A stretch of DNA of 64,000 nucleotides from Pseudomonas abietaniphila (GTDB lineage: Bacteria; Pseudomonadota; Gammaproteobacteria; Pseudomonadales; Pseudomonadaceae): assembly GCF_039697315.1 (NCBI RefSeq), contig NZ_CP155619.1:2728001-2792000 (forward strand), written 5' to 3'. The notes under the pieces were generated by a model that saw only the letters and a program-made list of their open reading frames with translations, ran no database searches and was not told the DNA's origin. The position numbers and the translations under genes were made by a program. Below, one piece after another: positions 1 to 9,264 of this stretch; position 1 is the stretch's first letter; each line of letters begins with the position of its first letter.

Positions 1-274
1 ACTGCATCACTTCGACCTGATCCTGCGCCATGGCACGGAACGAATAATCAGAGTGATCACCCCCGCCCTCGGGCTTGGAGCTGTCGCCATAGCCACGCAG
101 GTCGGTGCACACCACGGTGAAGTCCTTTGCCAGACGTGGTGCGATTTTGTGCCAGGACAGATGGTTGAATGGGTTGCCATGCATCAGCAACAGCGGAGGA
201 CCCTCGCCGCCCACGACGGTGACGATCTCGGCGCCGCTGGTTTTGACGGTGGTTTTGGTGAAATTCTCGAACAT
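1..274 (-). CDS. Alpha/beta hydrolase, haloacetate dehalogenase-like (partial, N-terminal 91 residues)
   Basis: The minus strand reads from an ATG at 272-274 off the left edge of the window, so only the N-terminal part is present. The oxyanion-hole motif HGNP lies at about residues 35-38, in LLLMHGNPFNHLSWHKIAP. TDLRGYGDSSKP follows, a pattern typical of fluoroacetate/haloacetate dehalogenases and epoxide-hydrolase-like alpha/beta hydrolases. The nucleophile and the catalytic His lie beyond the window. It is 76 bp downstream of the pdxA2-like gene on the same strand and could be co-transcribed. The exact substrate cannot be decided from this fragment. Confidence 0.8.
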   Translation of the reverse strand, partial: MFENFTKTTVKTSGAEIVTVVGGEGPPLLLMHGNPFNHLSWHKIAPRLAKDFTVVCTDLRGYGDSSKPEGGGDHSDYSFRAMAQDQVEVMQ

Positions 275-350
275 ATCGCCAGCCTCTTCTTATCGATTTT
301 ATGCTTGGGTACGAACGTCCTTTCCTGCGGGAAGCATTCCTTGTCTCGGT

Positions 351-1370
351 CTAGGCAGTGGCCACTTCACGTTTGTGTTTGCGTGCCGCAGCGTTGTCTG
401 TCGCGACCCGGAAAGCAGCGGCCATCGCACCCACGTCCGCCTTGCCGGTGCCGACAATGTCGTAGGCCACGCCGTGTGCCGGGGTTGCGTAAACGGTTTT
501 GAGGCCGCCGGTCAGGGTCACACCCTGAGAGAAACCCAGCAGCTTGGTCGCGATCTGCCCCTGATCGTGGTACATGATCACCACCGCATCGAAGTCGCCG
601 TTTCGCGCCTTGATGAACACCGTGTCCGACGGAAACGGGCCTTCGCTGGCCAAACCCTTGGCGCGCAGCTTTTCCAGCGTTGGGCGAATGATCGTGATCT
701 CTTCGTCGCCGAACAGGCCGTTTTCGCCATTGTGCGGATTGAGCGCCGCCACGCCGATCCGCGGGCTCGGGTTACCCAAGGCACGCAACGTGTCGTGGGC
801 CAGTTGCAGCGCGCCTTCGATGCGGTCCGGCTGGACCATATCAACGGCTTTGCGCAAGGCAACGTGCGAGGTCACGCGGAAGGTCGAGAACTGCGGGATG
901 ATGTTGACTTCGCCGAAGTAGCCGACATGATCGGTCCAGGCTGCGAACATCTGGTGCTCGTCGTGATAGTTCCAGCCGCCGCGATGCAGACCGGCCTTGT
1001 TCAGCGGCGCGAAGCAGATGCCGTCCAACTCACCGGCGAGCGCCAGGTCGGTCATGACTTTCAGGGTTTCGCCGGTCAGGCGGCCGGACTCGGCGCTGAC
1101 CTGCCCCCGCTCGAACAACGAAGGGTCGACGTTGTGAAGGTCCAGCAATGGAACGGCTTCGCCGGCATGGTCGGCTTCGCTCAACTTGGAGATCTTGACG
1201 TAGGGAAGGGTCAGGCCCGCATCACGCATGCCGAGCTTCAGCACGCGTTCGTCACCGATGATCACCACGTCAGCCCGTTCACGCGCCTGGGGTGTCGACA
1301 GCAGTTTGACCACCAGCTCAGGGCCGATGCCTGTGACGTCACCGAGCATAAGTCCAATCAGAGGCTTCAT
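351..1370 (-). CDS. pdxA2: PdxA2-type 4-phospho-threonate/4-hydroxythreonine-4-phosphate dehydrogenase
   Basis: A 339-residue member of the PdxA family, NAD-dependent oxidative decarboxylases of 4-phosphorylated four-carbon hydroxy acids. The glycine-rich GDVTGIGPEL is at residues 10-19. The three metal-binding His positions are visible: H139 in YHDEH, H169 in TSH and H268 in MYHDQG. The sequence resembles PdxA2 (D-threonate or D-erythronate catabolism) more than the pyridoxine-pathway PdxA, which normally sits beside rsmA/ksgA. In known catabolic clusters PdxA2 is paired with a DUF1537 kinase. Here none is adjacent; the only one in the window is otnK at 16898. A GGAG lies 9 nt before the ATG. 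Pathway assignment is inference. Confidence 0.8.
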   Translation of the reverse strand: MKPLIGLMLGDVTGIGPELVVKLLSTPQARERADVVIIGDERVLKLGMRDAGLTLPYVKISKLSEADHAGEAVPLLDLHNVDPSLFERGQVSAESGRLTGETLKVMTDLALAGELDGICFAPLNKAGLHRGGWNYHDEHQMFAAWTDHVGYFGEVNIIPQFSTFRVTSHVALRKAVDMVQPDRIEGALQLAHDTLRALGNPSPRIGVAALNPHNGENGLFGDEEITIIRPTLEKLRAKGLASEGPFPSDTVFIKARNGDFDAVVIMYHDQGQIATKLLGFSQGVTLTGGLKTVYATPAHGVAYDIVGTGKADVGAMAAAFRVATDNAAARKHKREVATA

Positions 1371-1541
1371 CAGGTGTTTCTCCGGTCAGGGGTGTTGTTC
1401 TTGTAGTGACCCCCATCCTATTCCTGCCTCGATCCACAACAACGTGCAAACCGTGGGCGGCCAATTCACGGAATGTGGTTTCAAGATGTTTCACTGACTA
1501 GAGGGAATGCGCCTTAAAACCTGATTGGCATGCATATCCTC

Positions 1542-1630
1542 GTGGGAGCTGCTGGAGATGACGACAGTGGCGAATTGTCCTCGCCTGACACACCGCATTC
1601 GCCACCGTCGTAACCTCCGGCAGCTCCCAT
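1542..1630. repeat. REP doublet (type with GTGGGAGCTGC...GCAGCTCCCA)
   Basis: Imperfect long inverted repeat. GTGGGAGCTGCTGGAG at the left end pairs with CTCCGGCAGCTCCCA at the right end, and the inner arms are ACGACAGTGGCGAA / TTCGCCACCGTCGT. The same element recurs at 21230-21319. It lies in the 336-bp non-coding stretch between pdxA2 and fba. Apart from this repeat and the fba terminator I see no further gene in that stretch. Confidence 0.85.
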
Positions 1631-1649
1631 CACACAGAATCCCGGGCAG

Positions 1650-1680
1650 AAAAAAAGCCCGCATCGCTGCGGGCTTTCTG
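1650..1680 (-). terminator. Rho-independent terminator after fba
   Basis: Read on the minus strand, AAAGCCCGC and GCGGGCTTT form a GC-rich stem with a 6-nt loop, followed by a run of T. It lies 27 bp beyond the fba stop codon, as expected for the end of this transcript. Confidence 0.9.
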
Positions 1681-1706
1681 TTTTCGGTTAACCGATCAAT
1701 TCACGA

Positions 1707-2771
1707 TCAGTTGACCTTGGCGTTCAACTCGCCTTTGGCGTAACGCTCGAACATCTTCTCCAGGGAGATCGGTTTGATCTTGGAGGCGTTGCCGGCGGTG
1801 CCGAAGGCTTCGTAACGGGCGATGCAGACGTCGCGCATGGCCGAAACGGTTTTCGCCAGGTATTTACGTGGGTCGAACTCGCTCGGGTTCTTGGCCATGA
1901 ACTCACGGATGGCACCGGTGGACGCCAGACGCAGGTCGGTGTCGATGTTGACCTTGCGCACGCCGTGCTTGATGCCTTCAACGATCTCCTCGACCGGCAC
2001 ACCGTAGGTTTCTTTGATGTCGCCGCCGAACTCGTTGATGATCTTCAGCCATTCCTGAGGAACGGACGAAGAACCGTGCATCACCAGGTGAGTATTAGGG
2101 ATGCGCTTGTGGATTTCTTTGATGCGCTCGATCGCCAGGATGTCGCCGGTAGGCGGCTTGGTGAACTTGTAAGCGCCGTGGCTGGTACCGATGGCGATGG
2201 CCAGGGCATCCACCTGGGTCTTCTTCACGAAGTCAGCGGCTTCTTCCGGATCGGTCAGCATCTGGCTGTGATCCAGAACGCCTTCAGCGCCAACGCCGTC
2301 TTCTTCACCGGCCATGCCGGTTTCCAGCGAACCCAGAACGCCCAGCTCACCTTCTACCGAAACGCCACAGGCGTGAGCCATGGCAACGGTTTCCTGAGTG
2401 ACGCGCACGTTGTACTCGTAGTCTGCCGGGCTCTTGCCGTCTTCACGCAGCGAGCCGTCCATCATCACCGAGCTGAAGCCCAGTTGAATCGAACGCTGGC
2501 AAATGGCAGGGCTGGTGCCGTGGTCCTGGTGCATGACCACCGGGATGTGCGGGAATTCTTCGATTGCCGCCAGGATCAGGTGACGCAGGAAAGGCGCACC
2601 GGCGTATTTACGCGCACCGGCCGAAGCCTGAACGATCACCGGAGAATCGGTCTTGTCAGCCGCTTCCATAATGGCGCGCATCTGTTCCAGGTTGTTCACG
2701 TTGAATGCAGGAACGCCGTAGCCGAATTCGGCGGCGTGGTCCAACATCTGGCGCATGCTGATAAGTGCCAT
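1707..2771 (-). CDS. fba: Fructose-1,6-bisphosphate aldolase, class II
   Basis: 354 residues. A zinc-dependent aldolase that cleaves fructose-1,6-bisphosphate to DHAP and glyceraldehyde-3-phosphate in glycolysis, and runs in reverse in gluconeogenesis. The class II signature [11 protein letters not shown] gives catalytic D83 and zinc ligand H84. The C-terminal half has the expected NIDTDLR phosphate-binding segment. I place the start at 2771 ([10 protein letters not shown]) because GGGAGAGAG lies just upstream; a longer reading of 21 more residues has no ribosome site. It is the last gene of a minus-strand carbon-metabolism set (tkt, epd, pgk, two lipoproteins, fba). Confidence 0.97.
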   Translation of the reverse strand: MALISMRQMLDHAAEFGYGVPAFNVNNLEQMRAIMEAADKTDSPVIVQASAGARKYAGAPFLRHLILAAIEEFPHIPVVMHQDHGTSPAICQRSIQLGFSSVMMDGSLREDGKSPADYEYNVRVTQETVAMAHACGVSVEGELGVLGSLETGMAGEEDGVGAEGVLDHSQMLTDPEEAADFVKKTQVDALAIAIGTSHGAYKFTKPPTGDILAIERIKEIHKRIPNTHLVMHGSSSVPQEWLKIINEFGGDIKETYGVPVEEIVEGIKHGVRKVNIDTDLRLASTGAIREFMAKNPSEFDPRKYLAKTVSAMRDVCIARYEAFGTAGNASKIKPISLEKMFERYAKGELNAKVN

Positions 2772-2895
2772 TGTCTGTCTCTCTCCCGGTAGGGTCGTTA
2801 ATCGTGCGTGCCTGCCGTATCGGCGGCTATTCAAATTATAGGGGCGTAATCGGTGATCACCGCCCGGTGTTGCATCGATCGAGCCGCTTGGCCCC

Positions 2896-3219
2896 TTAAG
2901 GCGCCTTGCAGCCGCGACCGATCAAATCGTTGGTAGCGTCCCAGTACACCAGGCCTTCGCTGCCCTTGTTGTCGAACGCCAGTACGCCGTTGCTGTACAG
3001 CGCGCCGGAAGCACCGGGCACCGCCTGCAGACGGAAGACCTGCTCGCTCTGATTCAAGCGCACGTCGACCTCTTTGTTCGCCGGATCCGCAGACCGCCAG
3101 TAAATCTCCGCTTTGCTGTCACAGACCCAGTGGGTCCAGCCCGCAACCGGTTCAGAAGCCTTCATGCTGGCGCAACCGCCCAGCAGCATCAGTGTCGCAA
3201 GGGCAATCAAGCCTTTCAT
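2896..3219 (-). CDS. Small lipoprotein with MliC-like (C-type lysozyme inhibitor) domain
   Basis: 107 residues. The lipobox LLGGC lies at the end of a short signal ([16 protein letters not shown]), so export and lipidation at the inner or outer membrane are expected. The mature part has the MliC-type pattern: a first Cys in WVCDSK, the sequence [16 protein letters not shown], and a closing Cys in GRGC that could form the domain disulfide. MliC/PliC proteins inhibit c-type lysozymes. The match is by pattern only, so I leave the symbol empty. The ATG at 3219 is preferred over the GTG two codons earlier because AGGAG would overlap that GTG. It sits between pgk and fba. Confidence 0.75.
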   Translation of the reverse strand: MKGLIALATLMLLGGCASMKASEPVAGWTHWVCDSKAEIYWRSADPANKEVDVRLNQSEQVFRLQAVPGASGALYSNGVLAFDNKGSEGLVYWDATNDLIGRGCKAP

Positions 3220-3319
3220 TACCACTCCTGGATCCCCTGCGAAGCGTGACGCGCGTCAATCGCTTCGATACCCAGGGGCTGTTCTGTTTCAGATGTTCCG
3301 GAACGCCGTCAGTTCAGAT

Positions 3320-3547
3320 TCAGCGACAGGCAACCGGCCCGACAGCGGGCATGAACTCGTATTTTTCCCAGACCTCTGGACCGCCGCGCTTGTACACGAT
3401 CGGTACGGTTTCAGCCTGCCAGCCAGCCTGATAGCAGCTGACCTGAAGCAGGTCGGGCGCGGCGCTGGACGCCGCTTGCGCCTCAGGCTTGCTCGCGCAG
3501 CCGACCAATAAACCCGCCATGATCAACAGCGGTAATGGCTTGAGCAT
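3320..3547 (-). CDS. Small lipoprotein of unknown function (75 residues)
   Basis: The signal MLKPLPLLIMAGLLVGC ends in a lipobox (LVGC), giving a mature lipoprotein of about 59 residues with two further Cys (SCYQAGW and the C-terminal VACR). I recognise no family. The start at 3547 is supported by AAGGGGAG just upstream; a longer open frame runs into pgk and is not credible. The gene begins 28 bp after the pgk stop and probably shares its transcript. The position, two small lipoproteins between pgk and fba, matches the arrangement I recall from other pseudomonads. Confidence 0.7.
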   Translation of the reverse strand: MLKPLPLLIMAGLLVGCASKPEAQAASSAAPDLLQVSCYQAGWQAETVPIVYKRGGPEVWEKYEFMPAVGPVACR

Positions 3548-3575
3548 CTCACTCCCCTTCACCCAGGCCTGACAT

Positions 3576-4739
3576 TCAGGCCTTGGCGCGTTGTTCCAGA
3601 ACTTCCACGGCTGGCAATACCTTGCCTTCGACGAACTCGAGGAACGCGCCGCCACCGGTGGAAATGTAGGAGATCTTGTCGCTTACACCGTATTTGTCGA
3701 TTGCAGCCAGAGTGTCGCCACCGCCCGCAATCGAGAACGCCGGGCTTTCGGCAATCGCCTCGGCCAGCACCTTGGTGCCGTTGCCGAACTGGTCGAATTC
3801 AAACACGCCGACCGGGCCGTTCCACAGAATAGTCTTGGAAGATTTCAACAAATCGGCGAAGTGCGCCGCAGTTTTCGGGCCAATGTCCAGAATCATGTCG
3901 TCATCGGCAACGTCAGCAATCAGCTTGACCGTGGCTTCTGCATCTTCGGCGAATTTCTTGGCGACCACGACGTCGACCGGCAACGGAACGCTGACCTTCG
4001 CGGCAATGGCGCGAGCAGTGTCCAACAGGTCTGGTTCATACAGCGATTTGCCAACCGGGTGGCCAGCAGCGGCCAGGAAGGTGTTGGCAATACCGCCGCC
4101 GACGATCAGTTGATCGCAGATCTGGCTCAGGCTGTTCAGCACGTCCAGCTTGGTGGACACCTTGGAGCCGGCAACGATAGCGGCCATTGGCTTGGCCGGT
4201 TTACCCAGCGCCTTGCCCAGTGCGTCCAGTTCGGCCGCCAGCAACGGGCCGGCTGCGGCGACTTTAGCGAATTTGGCGACGCCGTGGGTCGAGCCTTCGG
4301 CGCGGTGAGCGGTGCCGAAGGCGTCCATCACGAACACGTCGCACAGGGCGGCGTACTTCTGCGCCAGGTCGTCGGCGTTTTTCTTCTCGCCCTTATTGAA
4401 GCGCACGTTTTCGAACAGCACGATGTCGCCCGCTTTCACGTCTACGCCATCCAGGTACTCGGCCACCAACGGCACGTCACGCCCCAATGCCTTGCTCAGG
4501 TAGTCGGCGACCGGCTTGAGGCTGTTCTCGGCAGAAAATTCACCTTCGGTCGGACGACCCAGGTGCGAGCACACCATGACGGCGGCACCCTTTTCCAGCG
4601 CCAGCTTGATGGTCGGCAGCGAAGCAAGAATACGTGCGTCGCTGGTGACGACACCGTCCTTGACCGGGACGTTGAGGTCTTCGCGGATCAGTACACGCTT
4701 ACCTTGCAGATCGAGGTCGGTCATCTTCAACACGGTCAT
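3576..4739 (-). CDS. pgk: Phosphoglycerate kinase
   Basis: 387 residues, the usual bacterial length. It transfers phosphate between 1,3-bisphosphoglycerate and ADP in the cytoplasm. Visible landmarks are the N-terminal signature [12 protein letters not shown] with substrate-binding Asp/Asn, [16 protein letters not shown] in the N domain, [11 protein letters not shown] at the hinge, and [11 protein letters not shown] at the C-terminal nucleotide site. The start codon at 4739 lies 17 bp after the epd stop, so the two are likely translated from one message. Confidence 0.98.
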   Translation of the reverse strand: MTVLKMTDLDLQGKRVLIREDLNVPVKDGVVTSDARILASLPTIKLALEKGAAVMVCSHLGRPTEGEFSAENSLKPVADYLSKALGRDVPLVAEYLDGVDVKAGDIVLFENVRFNKGEKKNADDLAQKYAALCDVFVMDAFGTAHRAEGSTHGVAKFAKVAAAGPLLAAELDALGKALGKPAKPMAAIVAGSKVSTKLDVLNSLSQICDQLIVGGGIANTFLAAAGHPVGKSLYEPDLLDTARAIAAKVSVPLPVDVVVAKKFAEDAEATVKLIADVADDDMILDIGPKTAAHFADLLKSSKTILWNGPVGVFEFDQFGNGTKVLAEAIAESPAFSIAGGGDTLAAIDKYGVSDKISYISTGGGAFLEFVEGKVLPAVEVLEQRAKA

Positions 4740-4756
4740 GAGGCGTTCCCTGTTTA

Positions 4757-5806
4757 TTACTGTTGTTTATGGATGCTTTGCAGATAGTGGTCGGCGACAT
4801 CCAGCATTCGATTGGCAAAACCCCATTCGTTGTCGAACCATGCCAGCACGTTGACCAGCCGCGGACCGGAAACCCGTGTCTGGCTGGCATCGATGATGGC
4901 CGAATGAGGGTCATGATTGAAATCACAGCTGGCGTGCGGCAACTCGGTGTAAGCCAGCAACCCTTTGAGCGGGCCGCCAGTTGCGGCCTCGCGCAGGATA
5001 CGGTTGATTTCCAGCGCATCGGTATCACGTGCGACCTGCATCGTGATGTCCAGACAAGACACATTCACCGTCGGCACTCGAACTGCTTTGGCCTGAATTC
5101 GGCCGGCAAGTTCCGGAAGCAGGCGCTCGATACCGCGCGCCAGACCAGTGGACACCGGAATGATCGATTGAAACGCCGAACGCGTGCGACGCAGGTCTTC
5201 ATGATGATAGGCGTCAATCACCGGTTGGTCGTTCATCGCCGAGTGAATCGTGGTGATGGTGACGTATTCCAGGCCCAGCTCGCGGTTCAGCAGATCCAGC
5301 AACGGCACGCTGCAGTTGGTGGTGCAGGACGCCGCTGACACCAACAGCTCTTCGCCGGTCAGGTTTTGCTGATTGATGCCGTAGACGATGGTGGCGTCGA
5401 CATCCGCCTCGCTGGCCATCGGCTGGGAAAACAGCACGCGCGGTGCGCGAGCGGACAGGAAGCGCTCGCCATCGGCACGGGTGTGATAAACACCCGAGCA
5501 CTCGAGCACCAGATCGACGTCGAGTTCGTGCCAGTCGATGCCTTCCGGCGTCGCGCTGCGAAACACTTTGATGACGTGATCGTTGATGTGCAGAAAATCG
5601 CCTTCGACCCGCACTTCGCCGGGGAACCGGCCGTGTGTGGAGTCAAAGCGCGTCAGGTATTCGAGACTGGCCATGTCGGCCAAATCGTTGATCGCCACCA
5701 CTTCAAAGCCCGCCTTCGCACCTCGCTCGCACAGCGCGCGCAGCACGCAGCGACCGATACGACCGTAACCATTGAGGGCGACTTTATAAGGGCGTGGCTG
5801 AGGCAT
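4757..5806 (-). CDS. epd: D-erythrose-4-phosphate dehydrogenase
   Basis: 349 residues. A GapA-like NAD enzyme that oxidises erythrose-4-phosphate to 4-phosphoerythronate, the first step of the DXP-independent pyridoxal phosphate pathway. The Rossmann motif NGYGRIG is at residues 12-18 and the catalytic Cys161 is in ASCTTNC. The segment [19 protein letters not shown] separates Epd from true GAPDH and matches E. coli Epd closely. The start at 5806 ([10 protein letters not shown]) is chosen by homology; the open frame extends upstream into a REP repeat. It lies between tkt and pgk, the conserved Pseudomonas order. Confidence 0.93.
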   Translation of the reverse strand: MPQPRPYKVALNGYGRIGRCVLRALCERGAKAGFEVVAINDLADMASLEYLTRFDSTHGRFPGEVRVEGDFLHINDHVIKVFRSATPEGIDWHELDVDLVLECSGVYHTRADGERFLSARAPRVLFSQPMASEADVDATIVYGINQQNLTGEELLVSAASCTTNCSVPLLDLLNRELGLEYVTITTIHSAMNDQPVIDAYHHEDLRRTRSAFQSIIPVSTGLARGIERLLPELAGRIQAKAVRVPTVNVSCLDITMQVARDTDALEINRILREAATGGPLKGLLAYTELPHASCDFNHDPHSAIIDASQTRVSGPRLVNVLAWFDNEWGFANRMLDVADHYLQSIHKQQ

Positions 5807-5840
5807 GGGGGTTCTCGGTTTTGAATGACACAAAGAACCT

Positions 5841-5974
5841 GTAGGAGCGAGGCTTGTCCCGCGATCTGCCGGGAACCGGCAGCAAACCCGGCGAATGCGG
5901 TATGTCAGGCACAACCGAATCGCATGATTTTGCTGCCACTTCGTGGCAGATCGCGGGACAAGCCACGCTCCTAC
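5841..5974. repeat. REP doublet (type with GTAGGAGCG...CTTGTCCCGCGA)
   Basis: GTAGGAGCGAGGCTTGTCCC at the left end pairs with GGGACAAGCCACGCTCCTAC at the right end. An inner arm GCGATCTGCC pairs with GGCAGATCGC. It lies between epd and tkt. A single copy of the same type is present at 53762-53843. Confidence 0.85.
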
Positions 5975-5992
5975 AGAGAGCGCGCAGGCTAC

Positions 5993-7990
5993 TTAGTCTT
6001 CCAGCAGCTCTTCAGCCGTGGAGATGATGTTCTCCAGCGTGAAGCCGAACTCTTCGAACAGCAGGTTCGCTGGCGCCGACTCACCGAAGGTGGTCATGCC
6101 GATCACGCGGCCTTCCAGGCCCACGTACTTGTACCAGTAGTCCGCGTGGCCGGCTTCGATGGCGATACGAGCGCTGACTTCCAGCGGCAGAACCGACTGT
6201 TTGTACAGCGCGTCTTGCGATTCAAACACGCTGGTGCATGGCATGGACACCACGCGCACGTTCTTGCCTTCAGCGGTCAGCTTGTCGAACGCCTGAACCG
6301 CCAGACCGACTTCGGAGCCGGTGGCGATCAGGATCAGATCCGGCTCGCCGTTGCAGTCACGCAGCACGTAGCCACCACGGTTGATATTCTCCAGTTGCAA
6401 CGCGTCGCGAGCCTGATGCTGCAGGTTCTGACGGGAGAAGATCAGCGCCGAAGGACCGTCGTCACGCTCGATGGCGTGTTTCCAGGCCACGGCCGATTCA
6501 ACGGCGTCAGCTGGACGCCAGCAGTCAAGGTTCGGCGTAGTGCGCAGGCTGGTCAGTTGCTCGATCGGCTGGTGAGTCGGGCCGTCTTCGCCCAGACCGA
6601 TGGAGTCGTGGGTGAACACATAGATGACACGCTTCTTCATCAGCGAGGACATGCGCACCGCGTTGCGGGCGTATTCCATGAAGATCAGGAAGGTGGCGCC
6701 GTAAGGCACGAAACCGCCGTGCAGGGCGATACCGTTCATGATCGCGCCCATGCCGAACTCACGCACACCGTAGTGCAGGTAGTTACCGTCAGCGTCTTCG
6801 CCGGTGATGCTCTTGCAACCTTTCCAGATGGTCAGGTTCGAGCCGGCCAGGTCAGCCGAGCCGCCGAGGAACTCAGGCAGCAGCGGGCCAAAGTTGCTCA
6901 GCGCGTTCTGGCTGGCTTTACGGCTGGCGATGGTTTCGCCCTTGGCGTTCACTTCAGCCACATAAGCAGCGGACTTCTCAGCGAAGTCGGCAGGCAGCTC
7001 GCCGCTCATGCGACGGATCAGCTCGTTGGCCAGCTCAGGGAATGCAGCGGAGTAAGCAGCGAAACGCTGATCCCACTCGGCTTCGACCGCCAGGCCCTTC
7101 TCCTTGGCGTTCCACTCTTTGTAGATGTCAGCCGGGATTTCGAAAGGACCATGGGTCCATTTCAGCGCAGCACGGGTCAGGGCGATTTCGTCGTTGCCCA
7201 GTGGAGCGCCGTGGCACTCTTCCTTGCCTTGTTTGTTCGGCGAGCCGAAGCCGATGGTGGTCTTGCAGCAGATCAGGGTCGGCTTGTCGCTCTTGCGAGC
7301 GGTCTCGATGGCGGTCTTGATCTCGTCAGCGTCATGGCCGTCGACGTTGCGGATCACCAGCCAGCCGTACGATTCAAAGCGCTTCGGCGTGTCATCGGTG
7401 AACCAGCCTTCGACTTCGCCGTCGATGGAGATGCCGTTGTCATCGTAGAAGGTGATCAGTTTGTTCAGGCGCAGGGTGCCTGCCAACGAAGCGACTTCGT
7501 GGGAAATGCCTTCCATCATGCAGCCATCACCCATGAACACATAGGTGTGGTGGTCGACGATGTTGTGGCCAGGGCGGTTGAATTGCGCGCCCAGGGTTTT
7601 CTCGGCGACGGCGAAACCGACGGCGTTGGCGAAACCCTGACCCAGCGGGCCAGTGGTGGTCTCAACGCCTGGCGTGTAGCCGTATTCCGGGTGACCCGGT
7701 GTGCGGCTGTGCAATTGACGGAAGTTCTTCAGGTCTTCAATCGACAGGTCGTAACCGGTCAGATGCAGCAGCGAGTAAATCAGCATCGAGCCGTGGCCGT
7801 TGGACAGGATGAACCGGTCACGGTCAGCGAACATCGGGTTGCTCGGGTTGTGCTTCAGATAATCGCGCCACAGGACTTCAGCGATATCCGCCATGCCCAT
7901 CGGGGCTCCTGGGTGGCCGCTGTTGGCCTTTTGCACGGCATCCATGCTGAGGGCACGAATGGCATTGGCACGCTCACGACGGCTGGGCAT
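5993..7990 (-). CDS. tkt: Transketolase
   Basis: 665 residues, full length. A TPP-dependent enzyme of the pentose phosphate pathway that moves two-carbon ketol units and also supplies the erythrose-4-phosphate used by the neighbouring Epd. [13 protein letters not shown] at residues 22-34 contains the catalytic His26. The TPP/Mg motif begins with GDG at 154-156 and runs to DDNG, and the pyrimidine domain has the usual GEDGPTHQP. The start at 7990 is supported by AGGAG 7 nt upstream; the open frame's 63 extra residues have no homology. It is divergent from the ArsR-methyltransferase gene. Confidence 0.97.
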   Translation of the reverse strand: MPSRRERANAIRALSMDAVQKANSGHPGAPMGMADIAEVLWRDYLKHNPSNPMFADRDRFILSNGHGSMLIYSLLHLTGYDLSIEDLKNFRQLHSRTPGHPEYGYTPGVETTTGPLGQGFANAVGFAVAEKTLGAQFNRPGHNIVDHHTYVFMGDGCMMEGISHEVASLAGTLRLNKLITFYDDNGISIDGEVEGWFTDDTPKRFESYGWLVIRNVDGHDADEIKTAIETARKSDKPTLICCKTTIGFGSPNKQGKEECHGAPLGNDEIALTRAALKWTHGPFEIPADIYKEWNAKEKGLAVEAEWDQRFAAYSAAFPELANELIRRMSGELPADFAEKSAAYVAEVNAKGETIASRKASQNALSNFGPLLPEFLGGSADLAGSNLTIWKGCKSITGEDADGNYLHYGVREFGMGAIMNGIALHGGFVPYGATFLIFMEYARNAVRMSSLMKKRVIYVFTHDSIGLGEDGPTHQPIEQLTSLRTTPNLDCWRPADAVESAVAWKHAIERDDGPSALIFSRQNLQHQARDALQLENINRGGYVLRDCNGEPDLILIATGSEVGLAVQAFDKLTAEGKNVRVVSMPCTSVFESQDALYKQSVLPLEVSARIAIEAGHADYWYKYVGLEGRVIGMTTFGESAPANLLFEEFGFTLENIISTAEELLED

Positions 7991-8180
7991 CGCTGATCTC
8001 CTGGGGCAGAAAGAAGTGGGATCTGAAAAAGGCGGCCATTTTCCCTCAGGCACTGCTTCGGGGCAATGACAGATACAGTTCGAAGCGCGATTTTCCTGCG
8101 TTGTGGCCATTTTTTGTACGGCAAGGGGCGGCTTCTGCGCGCAAACGACAGATTCACGGTGCTCGCCGTCGCCACCCATC

Positions 8181-8210
8181 GACCAATATCAAAACTTTTT
8201 GATATTGGTC
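8181..8210. promoter_or_regulatory. 30-bp perfect palindrome, probable operator of the ArsR-methyltransferase/metK unit
   Basis: Two 14-bp arms, GACCAATATCAAAA and its exact reverse complement, are separated by 2 bp (CT). ArsR-family operators are typically long interrupted palindromes of this sort. It abuts the -35 hexamer at 8211, so a bound dimer would block RNA polymerase. Autoregulation by the downstream ArsR-type protein is inference. Confidence 0.8.
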
Positions 8211-8239
8211 TTGCAGCCTGCCCGGACGATAACTAGACT
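8211..8239 (+). promoter_or_regulatory. Predicted sigma-70 promoter for the ArsR-methyltransferase gene
   Basis: TTGCAG at 8211-8216, a 17-bp spacer, and TAGACT at 8234-8239. A start about 7 nt downstream of the -10 falls at about 8246, only 3 nt before the ATG at 8249. That would make the message leaderless or nearly so. Confidence 0.55.
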
Positions 8240-8248
8240 GCCTGCCCT

Positions 8249-9244
8249 ATGAATCTTCGCGTGCCTGCCATTAGCCATGACCAAAGCGACGAACTGGCTG
8301 CCTTGTGCAAGGCCGGTGGCGACCCGCTGCGTCTGAATGTGCTGCGTGCGCTGTCGAACGATTCATTCGGGGTGCTTGAGCTGGCGCAGATTTTCGCCAT
8401 CGGTCAGTCCGGTATGAGTCATCACTTGAAGGTGCTGGCCCAGGCTGATCTGGTGGCGACGCGCCGCGAAGGTAACGCGATCTTTTATCGCCGCGCCCTG
8501 CCCCACACCGAACAGATCGGCGGCAAGCTGCACGCGGCGCTGCTTGAAGAAGTCGATGGCTTGACACTGCCCGACGACGTACGAAGCCGGATCGGCCTGG
8601 TGCATCGTCAACGCGCCAACGCCAGCCAGGACTTCTTCGCCCGGACCGCAGAGAAATTTCGTGCCCAGCAGGACCTGATCGCAGGACTGCCGCAGTACCG
8701 CGACAGCCTGCTGTCGTTGCTCGACAAGCTAGGCTTCGGTGCCGACGCCACTGCGGTTGAAGTCGGCCCCGGCGATGGTGGATTTCTGCCTGACCTGGCG
8801 CAGCGCTTTCGGCATGTCACCGGGCTGGATAACAGCCCGGCCATGCTCGACCTCGCGCGTGCGATCTGCGAGCAGAAGGCGCTGAGTAACGTTGAGTTGA
8901 AACTGGCCGACGCATTGGCCGACGCTAATGTTTCCGGCGATTGCGTCGTCTTGAATATGGTGCTTCATCATTTCGCTGCACCGGCTGAAGCATTGAAACA
9001 ATTGGCCAACCTGTTGCAACCGGGCGGTAGCCTCTTGGTGACAGAGTTGTGCAGCCACGACCAGAGCTGGGCCAAGGAGGCCTGTGGCGATCTCTGGTTA
9101 GGTTTCGAACAGGAAGATCTGGCCCGTTGGGCCATCGCTGCGGGGCTGGTCCCCGGGGAAAGTCTGTACATAGGCTTACGTAATGGTTTCCAGATTCAGG
9201 TCCGCCACTTTCAGCGACCGGCTGGCAACACTCACCATCGGTAA
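8249..9244 (+). CDS. ArsR-family regulator fused to a SAM-dependent methyltransferase domain
   Basis: 331 residues in two domains. Residues 20-85 form an ArsR winged helix with the recognition region [24 protein letters not shown]. Residues 140-325 form a class I methyltransferase fold with SAM motif I EVGPGDG at 171-177 and a later [18 protein letters not shown] region. I see no Cys cluster for metal sensing. It sits 20 bp upstream of metK on the same strand, so the C-terminal domain probably senses SAM or SAH and controls metK. Regulators of this kind (the SahR group) are known for methionine-cycle genes; assignment to that group is inference. The ATG has no visible Shine-Dalgarno sequence. 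Confidence 0.88.
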   Translation: MNLRVPAISHDQSDELAALCKAGGDPLRLNVLRALSNDSFGVLELAQIFAIGQSGMSHHLKVLAQADLVATRREGNAIFYRRALPHTEQIGGKLHAALLEEVDGLTLPDDVRSRIGLVHRQRANASQDFFARTAEKFRAQQDLIAGLPQYRDSLLSLLDKLGFGADATAVEVGPGDGGFLPDLAQRFRHVTGLDNSPAMLDLARAICEQKALSNVELKLADALADANVSGDCVVLNMVLHHFAAPAEALKQLANLLQPGGSLLVTELCSHDQSWAKEACGDLWLGFEQEDLARWAIAAGLVPGESLYIGLRNGFQIQVRHFQRPAGNTHHR

Positions 9245-9264
9245 TACTCAGGAAAACCGTCGAG

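Noticed and set aside
5825..7996. 723-codon plus-strand frame opposite tkt
   Set aside because: It is antisense to transketolase, has no ribosome site or recognisable domain, and reflects GC-rich codon bias.
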